This document shows positions 7,377 to 12,893 of a stretch of DNA of 12,893 nucleotides, piece by piece. How positions within the stretch are numbered: position 1 is the stretch's first letter; each line of letters begins with the position of its first letter. The position numbers and the translations under genes were made by a program. Source of the DNA: Zygnema cylindricum (lineage: Eukaryota; Streptophyta; Zygnematophyceae; Zygnematales; Zygnemataceae). The stretch spans positions 59,031-71,923 of the forward strand of contig JBBHKE010003285.1 in the NCBI GenBank assembly GCA_037447655.1, given 5' to 3'. Below the pieces are notes generated by a model, which saw only the letters and a program-made list of their open reading frames with translations, ran no database searches and was not told where the DNA came from.

Positions 7377-10300
7377 TCACACCAATGGTTTTACTGCATT
7401 TGTATGATCAAGATGAATTATGGCATCAAATTGATCCGATAAAGCTGCATGAAAGTAGTGGTAGGAATGCTCCTTCTTAGGCCTGTATAGAGTGCCGATT
7501 TCGCGCTGGAAAAAAAAAGAGTCAACCAATCGAAAGAGGATCAATCACATAAGAAAATACAAAAGACATAAATTGGACAATCATAGGGTAATCAGATAAA
7601 AGAAATTTACCCTTATGTTGAGGATGAATCATACAGTTTTTAGGTCAGCTGTCCGTAAACTTAACTCAGAAATTGTATGGATTGTAGGATTTACCCTCAA
7701 AACGAGGGTGAGGCTTCGATAGTTTAATTCACACAAGCATCGATCAATCATGTATGACCATGATGTTCTTGAAATTTCACTGTCCACCGGAGGGAAAACA
7801 ATGCTTGTGGAACAAAAATTTGAATGAAACAAAATAATAGATCAAGAGAGAGATAAAGACCAAGCCACATGGCAAGAACAAATTTAAACCATACTTGACA
7901 TACAACTTCAGCATTCTGTTTCAATGACCAAAAAGGACTTGGTTGTCTATAATTTTGTCTCTATGATTGCCAATGAAGACCAAAAGTAAAAAACAATATA
8001 GTAGACTTACGTTTGACAATATCAGCAAGCTAGAAACATCCAATCAAACCATATAAAAGCAGAAATTCTCATCCAATTGTAAGTTAGTGAATGAATAGAT
8101 TAGTGTTGATAGTAATACCTGTAGCAGGTTTGGATCCTTAAAAGGTGTAGAGGTTAGATGCACAATAAACCTCGGCAAATTCACGGAATGGAAAATTTCT
8201 TCATAACTACCAGCTTCAGCAGGCAGCAAGTCAAAAGTTTTCGCTTCTCCTCCCCATTCTTCTGCTGTGGTAAGAGTGCCCTATACAAAACATGGCAACA
8301 GCTCCCACTTGATCATAATTTGTTCAATATTTTCAATTTTCAGATTCCAGCGTGAAAGAACTTGTGCAGCAATATTACCAACCATGCAGATATGATATTT
8401 GCGATCAAGAAGTCCATGAAAGACGGAGAAGACGGTCGATAAATTCGTGTCAACTTGAACTGTAGCGCCATTTTTTAATACACAACTACAAAGGTCAGTT
8501 TCACGCAAACTCCCGAAACTACCGATAGTAAGACAAGTCACAATGTTTTTAAACACAGTAGATTGCGCATGAATTCCACAAAACCCATTGCACCCATGTT
8601 TCAATCTATAAGAAAATTGTCCCATACTTTATTTAAATGCAAAAAATCCCTGCTGAACTAGCTCGGAATAAAAACACATTTTCTTATCTCAAAAATCACT
8701 ATGGAGAAGTACAGCATAGAAATAACCAATCCAAAGCTCAAACCTGATATGCTCTGAAGCCGATGCTGAAAGAGTTTTGAATTCACCACGTTTTCTTATG
8801 TCAACAAACATAATAGGGGAGTAGAGCAGTGGACAAAAACCAGAGGACAAACCTGAAATGTGCTAAAGCCGATGCTAAAAGAGGGCAGTCCTGAACGCAT
8901 GCGGAATAGTTGCCCAAGCGATAATGCTCCTTTCCATCCCATTTCCATTCCTCGAGCATCTCCAACATGAACGTTGTGAGCCCAAACTATAGCTTTCAAA
9001 GGCTTGTTGAAAGCCAATGGCCTTGTATTTTGAAGATGTTCTATGAGAGCCATGCATGCTTCAAACATGTGCTCCTCACGCACATTCCATGCAAGTTGCC
9101 CCCCTTTCAACAGGGCTCTGCAATAATCCCTCGCATGTTTCATCACTCGAGAATTCTGCAACACCTTGGAGTCGTGTGAAACAAATTAAGTGCATTGGCA
9201 CACAAAGTAGATCACCGTTAACAAAGAAGCTTTTCGATATGCCACAAGTTAATTCAAGTGGTTTCTGATTCAAACCAATAAATCTCCTTCGAAACATCTA
9301 TATCCAATGTGTAGTCACACCAAAATACAGACAAAACCCAGCAGTACCTAGAAGATTCATGTAAAATTCCAGCTACTTCAGGAAGTTGATTCTGTTCTGG
9401 TCTGCATCATAATAGTTTTCCAGTAACACAATCTCAAAAAGCACTTTCTAACATGTTTAGAATGTTTTTTTTTTCCTCTTCTGGCAGAAACCTTCAAACA
9501 CATGCTCCTGTTTTCCAAGTATTTCTTGGAACTTTTGTGCAAAGCTATGCATAAAAACTCAGACTCCAAGAATGAACATTTTATATTGTACACGACGCAT
9601 GCTCACTTTTGCTTACTTGCAGTTGTTAGATGCATTTGTGACTATTCTTTTCCAAAGCATACAGTTTAAATTGTCAATAGACAGTGGAAACATAATTAAG
9701 CTCGACAATTTATGCATGAAAGGAAGCATCGAACCTGCTCAGCAAAGAAATGCAAATCAATTGCTTTACATAAATTGTCGCCGTCATGGACACGTGATAA
9801 CAAGCTTTGCCCTGCCTGGGAACAGAGTTGGATAAAATTGTCAGCTCCCCAATAGACAAGGAAAACGAAATTGGTCAAGTAAGAAAAGATATTTAGTTCA
9901 AACACATTTGGTAACACTTCATGGCAGGTTTAACCATATAGCTTTGCTTACTTCTCATAATCTCTTCAGTTACTTTATACAAATAGGGTGTTTTAATTGT
10001 AAACAAGCCCAATGATCTCTAAACAACATCTGAAACCCAGCAGAGTAACTTAGGCATTCCTTCAGTAAATGAACAAGACATGCCTCTTCCAGCAGTTTTA
10101 TAAGATCGTCCACAAGCTCGCTCTCGGCCAATCCACGTAGCTCAGGATTCTCCTCTGTCAAGTTCCCTCTCCCTCTATCAGCCATTTCATCATATCGCTG
10201 TACAATTTTTTGGGCCAGGTCAGGATGATGCTCCTCGAGATATCGTTTGACTTCTAACAAGGATGCATGCATGCTGTAAATGTCGAGTCCATAGAAGCCA

Positions 10301-12309
10301 ACCACTTTATGTGGTATATGATCTTTTGAACCGTTGGCTTCTTCTCTTTCAATCACCTTGCTGTTATGCTCTCGAAGCCACTCCAAGAAGAGCCTAACAT
10401 CCTGTCAAATACCAGTTCACCAACGTGCCACACATTGATCAGCTAAGTGTACCTTATTCTCTTTAGAAATTAAGTCTAGATGAAGGCTACCAATCGTCAA
10501 ATTGGCTATGAGTCTGCTGGTTTATAGTTGACGTATTTTTGGTACAACCGTAAGGACTGTATTATAGCTGTATTGCAGCAGTTGTAGCATTTTCTATCCA
10601 ATGTCTGATTATCAAAACTAAACAAAACTTAAGACTTAGCCATGATCCAAAGCAAATTCCCGTGTGCTGTACTATAGCAGTTCATAATAATAAGCACTTT
10701 CAGAAGTCTCAATTTTATGTGTAAACAAAGACTTCTTGTACGCCATGCAATCCCTTGAAGAAGGATTAATCGCAAAAACATATTTGACTGGCTGCCTTTT
10801 TCTGGCATTCATTAACTTTAATTCACACTGCAAACAGGACTAACCTCGTTGCGCCACATCCAGGAAGGAAACTCCTTAAAACTAGAAAGAGCATCCTCTG
10901 CTGAAGCTATGTCATCTGTACCACGGATATAGCTATGGCATCTTTGCGCTTCCAACCAATCTGCTTCCACAGCAAGCACTGTGAAATCCTGCACAGAAAT
11001 GAAAATTGAACTGTTACTGCTAAATCCTTCACAGTATATAAAAGTGAACTGCTATTATTACTTACTGTCCTCCGGTAACTTGCCTCCAGACACTTCCACA
11101 GTTTCTAGGTGCAGAGTGTACGCTTTACAAACCCCATAGCATACACAAACAATAAAGGGAATACATATGTATTTACGCTGTAAAATTGGCAACAACAAAG
11201 GCTATTCTACACTCTTCAAGCTAATCCGCTTCTATAGTTATTGTGAAATTGGCGTACTGAATGTATTGATTACCTCTTTCAACCCTATTAGCAAGGACGA
11301 AATATATATCTCTAATCCCAAACTTTTACACAAGGAGCAAAATGGCATCATCTAACACCTATGAAATCATAAATCTTTGTGTTTTATAAAGTTCTATGAA
11401 ATCTACAATAAAAAAGTTATTTGGACAGGCTGTCATCTTTGCCACTTCGACGAGATATCTTTGAAGTATTTTACTTGCACCCACGATGCACTGCAAATGA
11501 AACAAAGGACTGATGTAACCTGATCAAACAATGTCTTTTAAGAGATAACCAATAAAAATATTTACGCTTTCCTTTCAGATTCTCTTTTCCAATAGCCCTT
11601 ACAAATCCCAATGCATTCAGGCGGTCATTGTAATTCTGGTCGGCCCTGCATACAGCGGCATGTCATTTCCAAATGACTAGTAATTTATGTAAATGATAGT
11701 TTATGTAAAGTTTAGTTCATGTAATACTAATTTATGAAAATACTAATGTAAATGCTAATTTATGTAAACACTAATATGTTCATTTAAGAGGCTGCACCTT
11801 TTCTTCAATCAACCACTTCGTGATCTTCTGTCTCTCCTTGTAGAAGTCTGAGGTTCCGTGGGTGCTGAGAAAAAATGAAATACAGGGACCAAATGTTGGC
11901 AACCAAAACTTTTTAAAGATGACGTTTCATGTTATGTCCGTTTATTCCACGCTACTACCAACAATTAATTCAAGCATTCTGTATGTCACCTTTACCGCCA
12001 GGACCATACAAGAGGCGAATTATATTACGGGATTTTATAATACCTACATATTCAGTTTTTGCAATTCCACACAATTACTAAAAGGCAGTTACAAATCGAT
12101 TTTTCCTGTTGTTCCTTATATTACAGCAACAGGAACAAAAGCATTGAATTCACCATTCACCGATAAGAACCACACTGGCATCTCCAATCTCTTTAAGAAG
12201 TGGCTGGTAGCTGATCCGATCGGCCGTCTCAGAAAATGATGGCAGTTCATAACTGTTCCTCTTTCAAAGTGGCTACAAACTTCCTATAGTTTTCATTATT
12301 ATCTGACAT
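7377..12309 (-). CDS. Erythromycin-esterase-like protein (PF05139 family), nine inferred exons, ~436-442 aa
   Basis: Exons on the - strand: 12309-~12259 (start, uncertain end), 12227-12154, 11864-11798, 10988-10845, 10401-10084, 9815-9735, 9155-8853, 8280-8119, 7505-7377 (TGA). From exon 2 onward each join keeps frame and restores family sequence. Numbered on the 442-aa model: GECTHGT (40-46), whose Glu and His match the catalytic pair described for EreB; VEADW (71-75); PSWMWRN (105-111); FYGLDIYS (148-155); FFAEQNSRV across exons 6/7; WNVREEHM (268-275); WAHNVHVGDA (303-312); GFSTFQGTLTTAEEWGG across exons 7/8; IGTLYRP (403-409); HYFHA (416-420); FDAIIHLD (426-433). Length matches bacterial homologues. 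Known: Ere enzymes open macrolide lactones; many relatives have unknown substrates. The eukaryotic substrate and cell location are unknown, and no targeting peptide is obvious. The spliced structure and intact motifs argue for a resident, functional gene. Bacterial ancestry is possible. Confidence 0.92.
7506..8118 (-). other. Esterase-like gene intron 8
   Basis: Donor GTATTA follows the codon for Gln in NLLQ; the acceptor is TTTTTTTTTCCAG ending at 7506. Phase 0. It contains a dispersed repeat copy at 7607-7645 and a short hairpin ACCCTC-aaaac-GAGGGT near 7692-7708. Confidence 0.8.
7607..7645 (+). repeat. Dispersed repeat fragment matching 1412-1450 (inverted)
   Basis: 28 of 34 positions match the reverse complement of 1412-1450, and the differences are all transitions. 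It lies within intron 8 of the esterase-like gene. Confidence 0.45.
8281..8852 (-). other. Esterase-like gene intron 7, containing a copy of the preceding exon end
   Basis: Donor GTTTGT after GFSTFQ and acceptor TTTTGTATAG ending at 8281. Phase 0. A 44-bp copy of the upstream exon/donor junction lies at 8731-8774. A same-strand open frame of 114 codons (8625-8281) fills much of the rest but has no recognised domain. Confidence 0.8.
8731..8774 (-). pseudogene. Duplicated exon-7 end with intact splice donor (pseudo-exon)
   Basis: This segment matches 8840-8883 (end of exon 7 plus start of intron 7) at 36 of 44 positions, exactly 109 bp away. It would read SFSIGFRAYQ followed by a GTTTGAG donor, against SFSIGFSTFQ and GTTTGTC in the real exon. 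In the same frame a TGA lies four codons upstream, and extending exon 7 into it also meets a stop, so it is probably not used as it stands. Confidence 0.6.
9156..9734 (-). other. Esterase-like gene intron 6
   Basis: Donor GTTCGA after FFAEQ, acceptor GTTGCAG ending at 9156. Phase 0. It rejoins the family motif AEQN-x-RV. Nothing else is recognised in it. Confidence 0.8.
9816..10083 (-). other. Esterase-like gene intron 5, probable GC-AG intron
   Basis: The exon ends LLEE at 10084, followed by GCATGT, and the acceptor is CTGTTCCCAG ending at 9816. Using GC as donor (GAG|GCATGT, close to the AG|GCAAGT consensus) gives a phase-0 join LLEE-AGQSLLSRVHDGDN, which aligns with family spacing. The nearest GT option (GCAT|GTCTTG joined to a second AG at 9812) also keeps frame but has a poor donor. 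Confidence 0.65.
10402..10844 (-). other. Esterase-like gene intron 4
   Basis: Donor GTTAGT after WMWRNE and acceptor TATTTGACAG ending at 10402. Phase 0. No other feature is seen. Confidence 0.85.
10989..11797 (-). other. Esterase-like gene intron 3
   Basis: Donor GTGCAG after LIEEK and acceptor TTTCTGTGCAG ending at 10989. Phase 0; the join gives LIEEK-DFTVLAVEADW. At 809 bp it is the longest intron here. It holds the degenerate array at 11678-11783. Open frames on + (11167-11355) look accidental. Confidence 0.8.
11678..11783. repeat. Degenerate ~12-18 bp tandem array in intron 3
   Basis: About seven units around TAATTTATGTAAAYAC: TAATTTATGTAAATGA, TAGTTTATGTAAAGTT, TAGTTCATGTAATAC, TAATTTATGAAAATAC, TAATGTAAATGC, TAATTTATGTAAACAC and a partial TAATATGTTCAT. 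It lies immediately inside the donor end of the intron. Confidence 0.6.
11865..12153 (-). other. Esterase-like gene intron 2, splitting the active-site motif
   Basis: Donor GTGAAT at 12153 and acceptor TTTTTTCTCAG ending at 11865. Phase 2; the TG/C codon is the Cys of GECTHGT, so the catalytic Glu and His sit on different exons. A 125-codon open frame on the + strand covers this intron but antisenses exon 2 and has no recognisable domain. Confidence 0.85.
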
Positions 12310-12893
12310 TCTGCCAGACAAAAGCTGGTGTTTTCTCCACTCTCTATGTAACGAACTTCTCCAGCATAGGAAAGCGGAAAAGTTTTCACAGAGTCAGATT
12401 TCGAAGCCTCTTTGTGCGCCGATGAGAAAGAAAGAAAGAAAGAAAGAAAGAAAAAAAGAGAACTCTGCCAGAAACCCCGACCAACTCTTAAAGAATAACC
12501 AGTCTACTGTCTGAATGACCAAGCTCAGGTGTTGACTGAAGTTTACGTCATACTAATCTCGACCGTTCCTTGTGGAATTCGTGATCTCGCGTCGTTTTTT
12601 GATGATTTTGCTCTTCAACCGTGTGAATCCCTTATAGGATTTACTTTACTGGTGGGACTTGAGAACCATGGAGCCGTGCAAACGGCATATCTTCTGCCGT
12701 CTGTCATCTCTCCATTCAAATAAAATTGCAATGCATGCAGCAGCCCTTACGGGCTTCTGCGGTTCTGCCGATCTTTAGGTGACACGTTTATTAGTGGTCT
12801 ACTCGACAACTGTACCGTTTAAGGTAAATAGACTGGATGAATCAAATCATCGATGACAAACAGGATAATCAAGCACCCTTAATGGGCCACGTT
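12310..12893 (-). promoter_or_regulatory. 5' flank and probable 5' UTR of the esterase-like gene
   Basis: No other gene is recognised. Read on the - strand, the stretch up to ATG 12309 (context GGCAGAATGTC) has a CTTT microsatellite, then an unremarkable leader; the closest in-frame upstream stop is a TGA with no ATG between. A small hairpin AGCCC-ttac-GGGCT (12742-12755) with a further 4-bp outer stem lies farther out. No clear TATA box was found. A 64-codon + strand open frame (12529-12723) has no family-like sequence. Confidence 0.35.
12426..12453. repeat. (GAAA)7 microsatellite in the probable 5' UTR
   Basis: Seven perfect GAAA units on +, read as TTTC on the coding strand, about 120 bp before the proposed ATG. 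Pyrimidine-rich leaders are common in plant 5' UTRs. The array is likely to vary in length between individuals. Confidence 0.8.

Noticed and set aside
8281-8625. 114-codon - strand open frame inside intron 7
   Set aside because: A frame this long is not rare by chance in ~13 kb. No family is recognised, and its 3' end overlaps the start of exon 8 in a different frame.
8796-8852. Exon 7 reading on past GFSTFQ to a stop at 8796
   Set aside because: It would truncate the protein before GTLTTAEEWGG, and the GT donor at 8852 gives an exact family match with exon 8.
11471-11667. Coding-looking - strand stretch in intron 3 (includes ADQNYNDRLNALGF)
   Set aside because: It has acceptor-like and GTAAGG donor-like borders, but the phase does not fit the flanking phase-0 exons. 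The family has no insertion between LIEEK and the EADW strand, and there is no start codon.
11862-12239. 125-codon + strand open frame
   Set aside because: It covers intron 2 and the antisense of exon 2 of the esterase-like gene. Composition is intron-like and no domain is visible.
1-12893. CRISPR array, prophage, insertion sequence or bacterial operon
   Set aside because: No regular spacer-repeat structure, no transposase or phage genes, and the spliced gene structure marks the DNA as eukaryotic nuclear.

Overview
The window is AT-rich nuclear DNA from a eukaryote. Coding sequence is broken by GT-AG introns of about 270-810 bp, and there are many homopolymer runs and microsatellites but no bacterial-style gene packing. 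The left edge carries the last exon of what looks like a plastid-type dicarboxylate transporter (DASS/DIT family), which points to a photosynthetic host. Together with a spliced erythromycin-esterase-like gene and an unusual sulfotransferase, this fits a non-seed land plant or a streptophyte or other alga. That placement is inference; nothing here fixes the species.

Layout. (1) Positions 1-558, + strand: intron plus terminal coding exon (443-558) of the transporter. The intron holds two back-to-back degenerate tandem arrays, of about 11 bp and 16 bp. (2) Positions 559-2600: AT-rich intergenic DNA with short direct repeats and no convincing gene. (3) Positions about 2600-2850: a decayed tandem array of about 75 bp with A-rich tracts, in the 3' flank of the next gene. 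(4) Positions 2884-5449, - strand: a four-exon sulfotransferase gene (about 345 aa) with a P-loop-like GPERSGSTW motif and a repetitive, Cys-containing N-terminal stem. (5) Positions 5450-7376: promoter side of the sulfotransferase and 3' flank of the next gene, with small palindromes. (6) Positions 7377-12309, - strand: an erythromycin-esterase-like gene with nine inferred exons (about 436-442 aa). I assembled it from conserved family motifs and matching intron phases. All core motifs are present and in order. (7) Positions 12310-12893: its 5' flank, with a CTTT/GAAA microsatellite in the probable 5' UTR.

How the genes relate. The esterase-like and sulfotransferase genes lie in the same direction about 1.9 kb apart, and the transporter converges on them. 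There is no operon. A shared role in small-molecule modification is possible but not shown. The most notable points are: the complete spliced esterase-like gene, of a family best known from bacterial macrolide resistance; a probable GC-AG intron in it; a 44-bp copy of one of its exon/donor junctions inside the following intron; an unresolved frame break between its first two exons; and a codon-precise 14-residue tandem duplication in the sulfotransferase stem. I did not find a clearly new multi-gene system.
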